Notes under the pieces: generated by a model
Seen by the model: the letters and a program-made list of their open reading frames with translations, nothing else
Told to the model about the DNA's origin: nothing
Databases searched by the model: none
Origin: Deltaproteobacteria bacterium
GTDB taxonomy: Bacteria > Lernaellota > Lernaellaia > JACKCT01
Assembly (NCBI GenBank): GCA_020633895.1
Contig: JACKCT010000001.1
Coordinates: forward strand, 62,001 to 126,000
Length of the DNA: 64,000 nucleotides
Direction of reading: 5' to 3'
Position numbers and translations under genes: made by a program
In this document: one piece after another, positions 8,426-17,063 of the stretch
Layout of the letters: the number at the start of each line of letters is the position of its first letter
How positions within the stretch are numbered: position 1 is the first letter of the stretch

Positions 8426-9775
8426 ATGGCGTTGTGGCGTTGGCAGATTCGTTCGCTGTTCTTTCTAGCGGTTGCCGTTGGTCTTGGTGCTTTCTCTTCG
8501 ACTTCGGCGAAGGCTTCAAGTTATTATTACAATCCCTTAGATGGCTACGAACATCTGGAAACGTTGGATTTTGAGGGAATCGAATCCTCACTTGCCGCGA
8601 CAAATGACCCAAAGGAGGCGGATGCGTTGTTTCATTTGCTCCAGCGGCACAACCCTAAGAAAACTTGCAAACTTGTCCGCAGGTATATTGAGCGGTACTT
8701 GAAGACGAAAGATGCTGAGACCATGCGCGGCACGATTTGGTATGCCTTCCGCAGATTGGAATATTTTGCGAAACGAGGAGAGAAGTGCTCTCTTCGCTAT
8801 CTCTATGAGATGTCCTACGATTCTTATTGGCGCGAATTGGGAGTCGACCTACAAGGACCGAAGCAAACAACTGATCAAGAAGCCGACTTTTACGCATACA
8901 ATTCTCTATCCTATCTTGGAAACGTCTATTCCGAGCAATCGCACACATATTTGCTGAAGTTTCATCGCGAAAATCTGCGCACTGGAAAAATCGTTCACCA
9001 AGTGTACTGGAAACTGGGGGCCAGCGAATACGTCCTTGAACGAAAACAGCGAGGCATTGCCAAAGACGAATTGGACGAGAAGACTTTACTCGATATATTC
9101 CTAGGTGACGACTTTTTAGATCCGGCAAGGTGTCATAATCACTGGGACGATTGGGGTTTCAACGTCGATGCGATAAAAATGTACGAATTGCTTGTCGAAA
9201 TATTGGACGATCCTTCACGCGAACCGGATTGGCGAAACGCTGTCATCGGGATGGGGCATTTGCCGGTTATGTTGCCGACAAACGGCATCCCAGATATTGA
9301 TACATATCTGCCTGTCAACTACTTATATCGATTTCTTACGCATCGGTTCCGTGGAGAATTGAGCGACGAGCAATTCAGGGCAATCGTTGAAGTGCCTTTC
9401 GCGCTCAGCAAACTGGCAATGAATAATGAAGAACTCTACAACGAATTGCTGCGATATCTTAAGCCCGAACATTGGAATTCCATGGGCATTGAATGGACCT
9501 ATAAAGATATCCAAGGCGAGCAAGTCGGGGTCTTCCTCGCGCAATTGACGCTGAAAAGCTTCTTGGGGAATACTCATGCCTACCCCTATTGGCGACGACC
9601 GACGATTGAGGATCTGATCTGGACTGATCGGACGAACGTACCCGAAGAGATTCTTCATGCCCGACAGAGTTATTTTCTCCTGGCTCGGGAGTCGTACGTA
9701 CATCACCAGAGACCATGCGAGTACTACCGTTCGTTTCCCAACAGCCTCGACGACCCGTGGAACTACCCCTACTAG
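8426..9775 (+). CDS. Secreted protein of unknown function, AT-rich
   Basis: The 449-residue protein has a cleavable signal peptide (MALWRWQIRSLFFLAVAVGL, then ...SSTSAKA). The ATG at 8426 is preceded by ACGAGGA at five bases, which decides the start over an in-frame ATG at 8378. After the signal the sequence is helical and rich in aromatic and charged residues (SSYYYNPLDGYEHLETLDF, CSLRYLYEMSYDSYW), with scattered single cysteines (KKTCKLVRR, PARCHNHWDDWG, QRPCEYYRSF). I recognise no family. Base composition is clearly unlike the neighbours: 25 of 60 bases are G/C at 8881-8940 against 41 of 60 at 10021-10080, and codons end in A/T far more often. This suggests recent acquisition. Confidence 0.8.
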   Translation: MALWRWQIRSLFFLAVAVGLGAFSSTSAKASSYYYNPLDGYEHLETLDFEGIESSLAATNDPKEADALFHLLQRHNPKKTCKLVRRYIERYLKTKDAETMRGTIWYAFRRLEYFAKRGEKCSLRYLYEMSYDSYWRELGVDLQGPKQTTDQEADFYAYNSLSYLGNVYSEQSHTYLLKFHRENLRTGKIVHQVYWKLGASEYVLERKQRGIAKDELDEKTLLDIFLGDDFLDPARCHNHWDDWGFNVDAIKMYELLVEILDDPSREPDWRNAVIGMGHLPVMLPTNGIPDIDTYLPVNYLYRFLTHRFRGELSDEQFRAIVEVPFALSKLAMNNEELYNELLRYLKPEHWNSMGIEWTYKDIQGEQVGVFLAQLTLKSFLGNTHAYPYWRRPTIEDLIWTDRTNVPEEILHARQSYFLLARESYVHHQRPCEYYRSFPNSLDDPWNYPY

Positions 9776-9820
9776 CAGGACGCCTCCACCACCGTCACGA
9801 CGTTTTAATCCTGTCAACCA

Positions 9821-9849
9821 TTGACCTTCCGCGCCGCCTGTTTTACGAG
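9821..9849 (+). promoter_or_regulatory. Possible sigma-70-type promoter of the DUF6178-like gene
   Basis: TTGACC (9821-9826, 5/6 match) is followed after 17 bases by TACGAG (9844-9849, weak -10). The predicted start of transcription is about 40 bases before the coding sequence. Confidence 0.3.
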
Positions 9850-9896
9850 AGCCGAACCCCCGATTTTCGGGTGACGACGCAGGAGCAAGTAAGCCC

Positions 9897-11603
9897 TTGG
9901 CCGACGAAATGGACTATGTGGAATTGCGCAACCTGGTGGTGAACGCCGAGCCGGTGGAAGCGGCGAGGATCATCCTGGGGGCGAACTGGCGCGACGCCCG
10001 GGATCTGATTATCGAGCATCCCGATCCGGAGGCGGTGATGGCCGCCATCCCCGAGGAAGACGCCTATCTGCTCATCCGCCAGATCGGCGAGATCGACGCG
10101 GTGGATATCATGGAACTGGCCACCACCGAGCAGGTGCAGGCTGTGTTCGATTTCGACTGCTGGGAAAAGGACCGTCTGTCCGTCAAGCCGGCGCGCCACT
10201 GGTTCGCGGTGATGATGGACTTTTCCGACGACGCGTTCATCAGGCATGTGAAGAACATGGACTTGGGCTTTATCGTTCTGTTCGCCAAACGCCACATGGA
10301 GGTGATGCGTTTCGACGAGTTGATCGACTCGGACGTGCCGCTGGGGCCCAACACCTTCATGCCTCCCGACCGGCGCCATTTGATCACCTATCACGGCACC
10401 GAGGATCAGATCCGGTTGGTCCACGAATTCACCCAGCGCCTCTACCGCCTGGACAACCAGTTTTACTACTACCTGATCGAGGCGGTGGTGTGGGAGGCGG
10501 TCACGAACATCGAGGAAGACGCCTTCCAGGATCGCAAGGGGCGCATGGCCGATCGCGGCTTCCCCGACTATTTCGACGCCATCGAGGTGCTGGCGCCCAT
10601 CGATGTCGCCAAGTTCAAACCGGGAAAGAAAATCTCTCCCGCGCGCCTGCCCGAAGACCAGGTCGCCGAATCCGGGCGACATAAGATGCTCGTCGCCTCG
10701 GCCGGAGGGGACACTTTGCTCAAGCGCCTGCTGGCGACCGATTTCGACGGGCGCGAGAGCGTGCTGGTGGAGATCATCGGCGTGGCGAATATGGTCAACG
10801 TCGCCGAGCGCGTGTCCTTCGCGGATCTGGAAGCAGTGCGGGATCTGATCGAAGCGACCGATGGTTATCTCAATATTGGTTTGGAGTACCTGACCGATCG
10901 CAACGAAAAGCTCGCGCTCAAAACCTTGCTGGAATATCGGCTGATCGACTTGTATCGCGTCGGCCGGTCGCTGGCGACGAAGCTCGGCAAGCGCGCGAAA
11001 AAACTGCTGCCGTTGGCCGCGGCCGACGGAGCGAGCCGGAAATTCCTGCTGCTCAACGGTGCGCACCGGGACTTCCTGCTCGGACTGCTCCAAAAGGAAC
11101 CGGTCTACCATCGGGCGGGCCAGGATGAGGCGCGGCGGTTTTCGGATGTGCGTCTGGTGGATGAGGCGACGGCGCGACTAAAGCAATTGGACACCTTCAT
11201 CCACCTGATGCACGACACTTTGGGCTTTACCGCCGAGGCGTTGGAGAAGATGCGCATGCTCGGGCTCAACCACGACGACGCGATGGGCCTGACCTACCGT
11301 ACGCTTTTCGCGACGGCCTACGCCAACGATCTGCTCGGCCGGGAATTCGCCCCCAAGGCGATCACCGTGAACGACCTGCCGGCGGTCTATTCCGGCTTCG
11401 ATTTGACGGCCACGCCCCCGCGCCTGACCGACGAGGCCGCCGGGCAACTTCGCGAATGGCTGGCCGCCCGCGACGTGGAAGACCTGTTCGGCTTATTCGA
11501 GGAAATCTTCAACGACATGGCCGAGGAGCTCGCCGTGGCCAAGTCCCACCGCCGCCCGGACGTGCGGTTCATTTCATCGCTGTTGATGGAGTTGCCGTAC
11601 TGA
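9897..11603 (+). CDS. DUF6178-like protein
   Basis: The 568-residue cytoplasmic protein resembles, from memory, the DUF6178 family found mainly in deltaproteobacterial groups. The N-terminal third has the tell-tale repeats of short helices (AARIILGANWRDARDLI, PEEDAYLLIRQIGEIDAV, LATTEQVQAVFDFDCW). Later blocks include QFYYYLIEAVVWEA and DTFIHLMHDTLGFTAEAL. No signal peptide, membrane segment or catalytic motif is visible. The start is taken as TTG at 9897 because an AGGAG lies eleven bases upstream; the next ATG at 9909 is 23 bases from that site. It stands alone, ends convergent to lptD, and is separated from it by an inverted-repeat element. Role unknown. Confidence 0.75.
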   Translation: MADEMDYVELRNLVVNAEPVEAARIILGANWRDARDLIIEHPDPEAVMAAIPEEDAYLLIRQIGEIDAVDIMELATTEQVQAVFDFDCWEKDRLSVKPARHWFAVMMDFSDDAFIRHVKNMDLGFIVLFAKRHMEVMRFDELIDSDVPLGPNTFMPPDRRHLITYHGTEDQIRLVHEFTQRLYRLDNQFYYYLIEAVVWEAVTNIEEDAFQDRKGRMADRGFPDYFDAIEVLAPIDVAKFKPGKKISPARLPEDQVAESGRHKMLVASAGGDTLLKRLLATDFDGRESVLVEIIGVANMVNVAERVSFADLEAVRDLIEATDGYLNIGLEYLTDRNEKLALKTLLEYRLIDLYRVGRSLATKLGKRAKKLLPLAAADGASRKFLLLNGAHRDFLLGLLQKEPVYHRAGQDEARRFSDVRLVDEATARLKQLDTFIHLMHDTLGFTAEALEKMRMLGLNHDDAMGLTYRTLFATAYANDLLGREFAPKAITVNDLPAVYSGFDLTATPPRLTDEAAGQLREWLAARDVEDLFGLFEEIFNDMAEELAVAKSHRRPDVRFISSLLMELPY

Positions 11604-11620
11604 ATTGGTGTGCCGCATTA

Positions 11621-11734
11621 ACGTGGGTGCCACACTTTCGCGAGGACTCAAGTCCGAGAGAAGGTGTGAATATCGATTTGCGTTGCACACCCTTGTCCGA
11701 CTTTCGTCGGCATAAGAGTGTGGCACCCCGACGT
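11621..11734. repeat. 114-bp inverted-repeat (MITE/REP-like) element
   Basis: Two imperfect terminal arms (11621-11638 and 11715-11734), centred on a perfect GTGCCACAC/GTGTGGCAC match, face each other across about 76 bases. Smaller nested palindromes lie inside (GGACT/AGTCC near 11644-11655, GTGTG/CACAC further in). It fills almost the whole gap between two convergent genes and encodes nothing. In RNA it would fold into a long hairpin on either strand, so it may also end both transcripts. Whether it is a mobile element depends on other copies in the genome, which cannot be seen here. Confidence 0.55.
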
Positions 11735-11742
11735 TGACGCCG

Positions 11743-14109
11743 TCAGAAACTGCTGCCCACCGCGACCAGGCCCGTCAGATTCAGGCTCAGCTTGTAGACG
11801 ATTTCCTTCTCGGGGATTTCGCGCTGCTCGACCTGCATGACCAGATCCCAGCAATTTTGGAGGGAATGGAATTCGGCGCCGTAGAGGCGTTCGACGAAGT
11901 AGTCGTCGATGAATGAGTAGCGGGCGAGGTAGGAGAGGGTGAGGAAGTCGGCCAGGGTGAAGCGCGCCAGGCCCGTGAGGTAATCGATGGCCACGTCCTG
12001 CTCTTCGTCTTCCTGATAGCGGTATTCGATGCCCAGGGCGTCGTCGTTGACCGAGCCGAGGGCGCCGAGCACGGAATAGCGCTTCGTTTCGTCTTCGTAC
12101 AAGTCATAATCCCACCGAGAACGCACCAGCACTTTGTTGAGCCATGTCCCGGCGGTGAAAAGGGTTTCGAATTCGGTGACGACCGGGCCGAAGGGGCGGC
12201 GCTCGTCGGATTGGCCGTCTTGGGTATCGGGATTGAGCGGGTCGATGGCCACGGCCTTGGCGAGTTGGAGGGCTTTCGAGTCGCCGTCCTCGCCCGCGTC
12301 CTCGTCGTCGATCTCCCGTTGGGCCTCGTCCCAGTCGAAACTCTGGGACACTTTCAGGTCGACGAGCTTGGCGGTGTTGGGCGTTTTGGATCGGGGCGGC
12401 AGCAGGCGCATCCAGAGGCGGTTGGCCAGGTAGTAGGTGGTCACATTTTCCCGCGCGACGCGGTCGCCGCCGTCGAAGACGGGCAGGTCGTCCTGGTTTG
12501 CCGGGGGGATGTATCGATGCGTGAGGCCGGGCTCGACGGTGTGTTTGATGCCCTTGATGATCGGATCGACGACGGGAAAGACGCGCTCGGCGCGGGTGAA
12601 GATCTCGCCGCCGGTCACGTAAAGATGGCGCGCCTCGAATTGATCCTCGTCGTTGGGCCGATCGGGCAGGTCGTAGTACGTTTCCCACGCCTGAAAATAC
12701 GGATTGACGAACACCCACCGGTTGAAGTTCATCGGCGCTTCGATCTTGGGCAGGATGTCGTAACGACGCCCGTCGGTCAGGTAGATCGTCGCCTGGTCCG
12801 CGTCCAATTCCTCTTCGAGCGTCGCGTTTTCCTCGTCACTCAAATGATCGCGGGTGAAATTCGTCGCCGCCGTGTTGACCGAAACGGCCAGCGGCAAGGG
12901 GCCGAGCTTTTGCACCAGCGCGTCCAGCGTCGCCTCGGGCGCTTTCTGCCAGGTCGCGCCGTTGTCCTCCTGCGTCAGGTCGTCGAAATATTCCAGCGCG
13001 ACGTTGGCCGAATAGTCCTGCCACAGGTTGTTGAGAATCACGCTGCTGCGCAAAAAGCTGTCATAGCGGCCCGCGACGTCACCGGGGAAATCGACGACGT
13101 AGTCGTTGTCCGAAACGAGGTTCAGATTGCTGCGCAGGTAGAGGCGCCGCCAGAGATTGGACGTGTGGATCTGCGTGACGGCCCAGCGTTCGTCGTCGAA
13201 TTTGCGGTCGTCGATGAAGTCGAAGTCGAATTGGCCGAAGGTGCGCAGGGGCAGGGCATAGCGAAATTCGACCCCCTCCTTGACGCCGCGACGCTGGTAC
13301 CAATCCGAGTAGATGGTGGCGTCCATGTGGGGATTGATCGCCCAGAAAAACGGGATGCCCAGGTGGTAGCCGTCGTCGGACGACCAACCGATTTCCGGCG
13401 GCAGGAAGCCGGACTGGCGGCGGATCTTGGCGGGGAGGATGCCGTAGGGCACATATGCGACGGGCATGCCGCCGGTCACGACGCGCCCGCGCTTGACCAG
13501 AGCGTAGCCGTCGATGGTCAGGTCAATCTGCTCGGCCTCGACGAACCAGTCCACGTCCTCCTCGGCGGGGCAGTCGCAGGTGGAGTACCATCCGTCCTGA
13601 ATCAGGTAGCGGTTCTGGCCGACCTTCTCGATGCGGCTGCCGCGAAAGTAGTAGTTCACATCATCCGTATGCACCACCAGCGACCCGGCGACGATGACGC
13701 CTTTTTGCGTCGCGAAGTTGATGTCGATACTGGGGGAATACAGCTTGCCGTCGGCGTTGCCCATCTCCACGTCGCCGGACGCGGAGGCGATCATCCCGCC
13801 CATGTCGAGCATCAGGCGCTGCGCCTTGACGTACACGTCCCCTTGGCGGACCTCCACGTTGCCCTCGGCTTCGTACACGTCCGCCTTGGCGTCGTAGGCC
13901 ACGCGATCGGCCGACAGCACGATGGGTTGGTCGGACGAAAATAGCTCGTCCACAATCGGCGGGGTGGGCGTGTCGTCGTCGGCATCGGCGGCGTCTTGGG
14001 CCAGGACAGGGGCAGGGGCGAGCGTCGTCAGCGTCGCGACGAGCAGCGCCAGGCAAACAAAAACGACCGCCCGAAGGCGGCCGCCGAAAAATCGATCATC
14101 TTGTAACAA
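11743..14109 (-). CDS. lptD: LPS-assembly outer-membrane protein LptD
   Basis: The 788-residue LptD (OstA/Imp) inserts lipopolysaccharide into the outer leaflet. A signal peptide (residues 1-38, ending PVLAQD) is followed by a periplasmic OstA/LptA-like jellyroll at about 58-200 (ADRVAYDAKADVYEAEGNV). A long beta-barrel then starts with VAYVPYGILPAKIRRQSG and GWSSDDGYHLGIPFFWAIN, the strongest family signature. Mature cysteines are only C178 and C180 (STCDC) plus C753, unlike the four of E. coli. The start is a TTG 20 bases after the folC stop with no clear ribosome site, so translation is probably coupled to folC. Length is normal for the family. Confidence 0.93.
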   Translation of the reverse strand: MLQDDRFFGGRLRAVVFVCLALLVATLTTLAPAPVLAQDAADADDDTPTPPIVDELFSSDQPIVLSADRVAYDAKADVYEAEGNVEVRQGDVYVKAQRLMLDMGGMIASASGDVEMGNADGKLYSPSIDINFATQKGVIVAGSLVVHTDDVNYYFRGSRIEKVGQNRYLIQDGWYSTCDCPAEEDVDWFVEAEQIDLTIDGYALVKRGRVVTGGMPVAYVPYGILPAKIRRQSGFLPPEIGWSSDDGYHLGIPFFWAINPHMDATIYSDWYQRRGVKEGVEFRYALPLRTFGQFDFDFIDDRKFDDERWAVTQIHTSNLWRRLYLRSNLNLVSDNDYVVDFPGDVAGRYDSFLRSSVILNNLWQDYSANVALEYFDDLTQEDNGATWQKAPEATLDALVQKLGPLPLAVSVNTAATNFTRDHLSDEENATLEEELDADQATIYLTDGRRYDILPKIEAPMNFNRWVFVNPYFQAWETYYDLPDRPNDEDQFEARHLYVTGGEIFTRAERVFPVVDPIIKGIKHTVEPGLTHRYIPPANQDDLPVFDGGDRVARENVTTYYLANRLWMRLLPPRSKTPNTAKLVDLKVSQSFDWDEAQREIDDEDAGEDGDSKALQLAKAVAIDPLNPDTQDGQSDERRPFGPVVTEFETLFTAGTWLNKVLVRSRWDYDLYEDETKRYSVLGALGSVNDDALGIEYRYQEDEEQDVAIDYLTGLARFTLADFLTLSYLARYSFIDDYFVERLYGAEFHSLQNCWDLVMQVEQREIPEKEIVYKLSLNLTGLVAVGSSF

Positions 14110-14128
14110 AGCGCAGGCCCGGCCGCGC

Positions 14129-15481
14129 CTAAGGGGCCTCAGGCCCCAGGATGGCCTCGCGGATGTGACCGACCAGGTAGATGGACCCGGTCACGATCAC
14201 CGTGCCGCTCCGCCCGGCCAGGCGGCGTCCCAGCGCCAGGGCCTGCACCGGATCCGGCACCGCATGCACATGGGCGAAGTGCTCCCGGGCAATGTCCCGC
14301 AGTTCCTCGGCGTCCATGCCCCGGTCCGAGTTGACGCTGGTCACGACGATCGTGTCGCCCAGTTCGGAGAGCACGCGCATCGAGCCGTTGACGTCCTTGT
14401 CCTGGAGCATCGTCACCACCGGAATGACGGGTTCCTCGCAGCCTTCGGAGCGCATGGTGTCGACCAGCGCGGTGATGGCCGCCGGGTTGTGGGCGCCGTC
14501 CATGATGACCTGGGGATTGCGTCCCAGCAGCTCGAACCGGCCCGGCCAGCGGGTGCGCAGCAGGCCGCGACGAATCGCTTCGCTGGAGATGCGGAAGCCC
14601 AGGTCCCGCAGTTCCAAACCGGCCACGGCGGCCAGCGAGGAGTTCTGCACCTGATGGCGGCCCGGCAGCGGCGTGCGCAGGCCCCAGAGTCCCGTTCCGT
14701 ACCAGGACAGATCGAATGTCCGACCATCCCGATGCAGTTGGGCCTGATCGTCCACGATCGTCAGGGGAGCGCCCACCCGACCGGCGACGCGGCGCAGGGA
14801 GTCGAGCACCTCCGGCGGGCCGTCCAGGGCGACGCCGGGAACGCCTTCGCGGAAGATACCGGCCTTTTCCCGGGCGATTTCTTCCAGGGTGCGCCCCAGG
14901 TGTTTTTCGTGATCGAAATCCACCGAGGTGATGACCGAGAGAACCGGATCCAGGGCATTGGTGGCGTCCAGACGCCCGCCCATGCCGACCTCGAAGACCG
15001 CCACTTCCACGCCGGTGCCGGCAAAATGCTGGCAAGCCAGGGCGGTGGAAAATTCGAAGAAGGTCACGGGAACAGTGGAGCTGGAGTCCCCGGACTGCAT
15101 CAGTTCCAGTTCGCGCCAGATGCGGTCCGATTCCTTGACCAGATCCTTCTGCGGGATCTCGTGCCCGTCAACGCGAATGCGTTCGGTGAAACGCACCAGG
15201 TGGGGAGAGGTGAACAGACCGACCTTGTAGCCCGATTCGCGGAGAATGGACGCCAAGCTGGCCGAGACGACCCCTTTGCCGTTCGTACCGGCCACGAGGA
15301 TCACGGAAAAGTTCTCTTGCGGATTGCCCAGGCGCGAGAGCAACCGGCGGATGTTCGTGAGCCCCAGCTTCATGCCGAAGGTCTGGAGGTCGTAGATCCG
15401 CTGGATGGCCTCGTTGTAGGCGATGCTGCGACGCAGCGCCTTCTCTTTGCCCATGCTGACTTGTCGATTGGCCAAGCCCAT
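14129..15481 (-). CDS. folC: Bifunctional folylpolyglutamate/dihydrofolate synthase FolC
   Basis: The 450-residue ATP-dependent Mur-ligase-family enzyme adds glutamate to dihydropteroate and folates in the cytoplasm. The P-loop VAGTNGKGV is at about 63-71, followed by GLFTSPHLVRFTERI. The central Mur domain follows with VFEVGMGGRLDATNALDP, the Mg-binding SVDFDHEKHLG and IAREKAGIFR. The C-terminal domain has LGRNPQVIMDGAHNPAA, the classical FolC signature. An AGGAT about ten bases before the ATG supports the chosen start; an inner ATG at 15454 has none. It lies directly upstream of lptD in the same transcript. Length is near the usual 420-450. Confidence 0.95.
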   Translation of the reverse strand: MGLANRQVSMGKEKALRRSIAYNEAIQRIYDLQTFGMKLGLTNIRRLLSRLGNPQENFSVILVAGTNGKGVVSASLASILRESGYKVGLFTSPHLVRFTERIRVDGHEIPQKDLVKESDRIWRELELMQSGDSSSTVPVTFFEFSTALACQHFAGTGVEVAVFEVGMGGRLDATNALDPVLSVITSVDFDHEKHLGRTLEEIAREKAGIFREGVPGVALDGPPEVLDSLRRVAGRVGAPLTIVDDQAQLHRDGRTFDLSWYGTGLWGLRTPLPGRHQVQNSSLAAVAGLELRDLGFRISSEAIRRGLLRTRWPGRFELLGRNPQVIMDGAHNPAAITALVDTMRSEGCEEPVIPVVTMLQDKDVNGSMRVLSELGDTIVVTSVNSDRGMDAEELRDIAREHFAHVHAVPDPVQALALGRRLAGRSGTVIVTGSIYLVGHIREAILGPEAP

Positions 15482-16106
15482 TACAGTTTCATCCTAAATG
15501 CATCAGGAGGGGCGCATCCGATGCGAGCGTTGTTGGCGTGAATTTTGCCCCTCGTCGATCCCAAGAAATCCTTTGCGCACCCCAAGGGTTCGACCTTGCG
15601 GCGTCGCGTTCGGTTCCCATCAATTCATCTGTGCGTACTCGGTGAGCCGGTTTTTGTCGGAGGATGATCGAACGGTCCTAAAAATCTTCGATTTCAAGGC
15701 CTTAGCCCCGTCCGGCCCGAAATTACGGGGCGGAAATATACGCAATCGAAGGCCGAAATTCAAGAAAAATCTTCATAGATTCGGAAATCTTTTCACAACC
15801 GCTTGAAAAGGAGTTCAAATCTTTCCTTCCGACGATACCGGCCAAGACAATGACCCGGACCGGCAAGTCATTCGGTGAGATTTCTCACATTCCGATGCGA
15901 ATATTCGCGACATTTCGAACGAGCATTCGACGCCGCGCGGCGCGATATGACCCGAGTTCGATCAATCGTCCAAATTCCGTCAAAAATCGAAAGACCGCGG
16001 CCGGCATCGGCGCCGACCGTCGCGCGCCCGCCTTCCTACCGTCATTGTCACGATGCGTCAATACCGAATTTGACACCCGGTGTCGCGCCTAGCGGGAAAC
16101 GTCGCC
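15482..16106. other. 625-bp intergenic region, promoter only
   Basis: This region lies between two minus-strand genes and is visibly richer in A/T around 15640-15830. Apart from the predicted folC promoter it shows nothing I can name. The plus-strand frames here (up to about 100 codons) have no ribosome site, no signal or domain, and uneven codon use. A small RNA or leader cannot be excluded. Confidence 0.5.
15735..15763 (-). promoter_or_regulatory. Predicted sigma-70-type promoter of folC-lptD
   Basis: Read on the minus strand, TTGAAT (15763-15758) and TATATT (15740-15735, 5/6 match) are separated by exactly 17 bases in an AT-rich stretch. It would give a leader of about 245 bases before folC. 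Confidence 0.4.
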
Positions 16107-16934
16107 CTAAAGCCGGTTCTCCCCGAATCCCGTCACGACGTAGGTGCCCGAGCGGGCGTCTTTCTTGATGTGGATGATGTCTTTTTCGGCGGCCTCTTCG
16201 AGCAGTTCGGAGAAGGAGGCGAAGCCGTAGTAACTTTCGTTAAATTCCGGGCGCTTGCGTTTCATGGTCTGTTTGACCATGGAGCCCCAGATGATGTCCT
16301 TGTCCTCGCGCACCAGGGCGTCGATGGACTCGCAGAGGAAGTCGAAGGCGTCCTCCTTGTCCCCCGTGTCCTTGTCCTTCGTTTCCTTTTCCTTGGCGGC
16401 GGCGTCCTTGGCGGCGGCGGGCTTGCGTCGGCGGGATCGGACCTGGTGCTTTTCCTTCACCCGTTCCAGATCCTCGTAAAAAATGAACTCGTCGCAGTTG
16501 GAGGACAGCAGGTTGCTGGTCGAATCCTTCATCCCCAGGCCGATGACGTGCTTGCCGTTCTCCTTGAGTTTGGAGACCAGGGGCGAGAAGTCCGAGTCGC
16601 CCGAAACGATGACGAAGGTGTTGATGTGCTCCTTGGCGTAGCACAGGTCCATCGCGTCCACGACCAGGCGGATGTCCGCCGAGTTCTTGCCGGTCATGGC
16701 CCGGCGAGGCACCTCGATCAACTCGATAGCGTGCTCGTGCAGCTCTTTTTTATAGTCGGCGTAGCGGCTCCAGTCCGCGTACGCGCGCTTCACGATGATC
16801 TTGCCCTTCTCGACGATGCGGTCGAGGACCAGGCGGATCTGGAAGTGCCCCTTGCGGTTCTGGAAACCCAGGGCGAGGTTTTCGAAGTCGATAATCATGG
16901 CGATGGTCAGGTCGCGGGAGTCGTCTAAAGACAT
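16107..16934 (-). CDS. NYN (LabA-like PIN) nuclease-fold protein with C-terminal LOTUS/OST-HTH domain
   Basis: The 275-residue cytoplasmic protein's NYN domain occupies about 8-150. MIIDFENL supplies D16, SADIRLVVDAMDL supplies D87 and D93, and VSGDSDFSPLV (about 110-120) supplies two more aspartates; these are the acidic residues that bind metal in PIN-like nucleases. A highly charged Lys/Ala/Glu linker (about 160-190, RSRRRKPAAAKDAAAKE) follows. The C-terminal domain (about 192-270), with WGSMVKQTMKRKRPEFNES and FASFSELLEEAAEKDIIHI, fits an OST-HTH (LOTUS) RNA-binding winged helix. NYN-LOTUS proteins are thought to act in RNA processing or decay. It is monocistronic; its start ATG follows a modest GGAAAG site. 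Confidence 0.87.
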   Translation of the reverse strand: MSLDDSRDLTIAMIIDFENLALGFQNRKGHFQIRLVLDRIVEKGKIIVKRAYADWSRYADYKKELHEHAIELIEVPRRAMTGKNSADIRLVVDAMDLCYAKEHINTFVIVSGDSDFSPLVSKLKENGKHVIGLGMKDSTSNLLSSNCDEFIFYEDLERVKEKHQVRSRRRKPAAAKDAAAKEKETKDKDTGDKEDAFDFLCESIDALVREDKDIIWGSMVKQTMKRKRPEFNESYYGFASFSELLEEAAEKDIIHIKKDARSGTYVVTGFGENRL

Positions 16935-16992
16935 ATTGGTGGTCTTTCCGTTGTTCGAATCAAATAAGCGATGTCGCGATTCGCCGTTTCTA

Positions 16993-17023
16993 AGTAAAGA
17001 CCCGGACGCATCGCGCGTCCGGG
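16993..17023 (-). terminator. Probable terminator of the acyl-CoA dehydrogenase gene
   Basis: A perfect 9-bp stem (17001-17009 with 17015-17023, five-base loop) lies 40 bases beyond the minus-strand stop. On the minus strand it is followed by TCTTTACTTA, a moderate U-rich tail. Confidence 0.7.
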
Positions 17024-17063
17024 CCCGTTTCGGCGTTCTTGGTCATCCTTGCTGGCGCGACGT

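Noticed and set aside
12211-13944. A 577-codon plus-strand frame opposite lptD
   Set aside because: It is the complement of a clear LptD; the translation is low-complexity (Val/Asp/Arg/Gly) with no family features.
15498-15806. A 102-codon plus-strand frame in the folC upstream gap
   Set aside because: No ribosome site, no signal or domain, and it overlaps the predicted folC promoter on the other strand.
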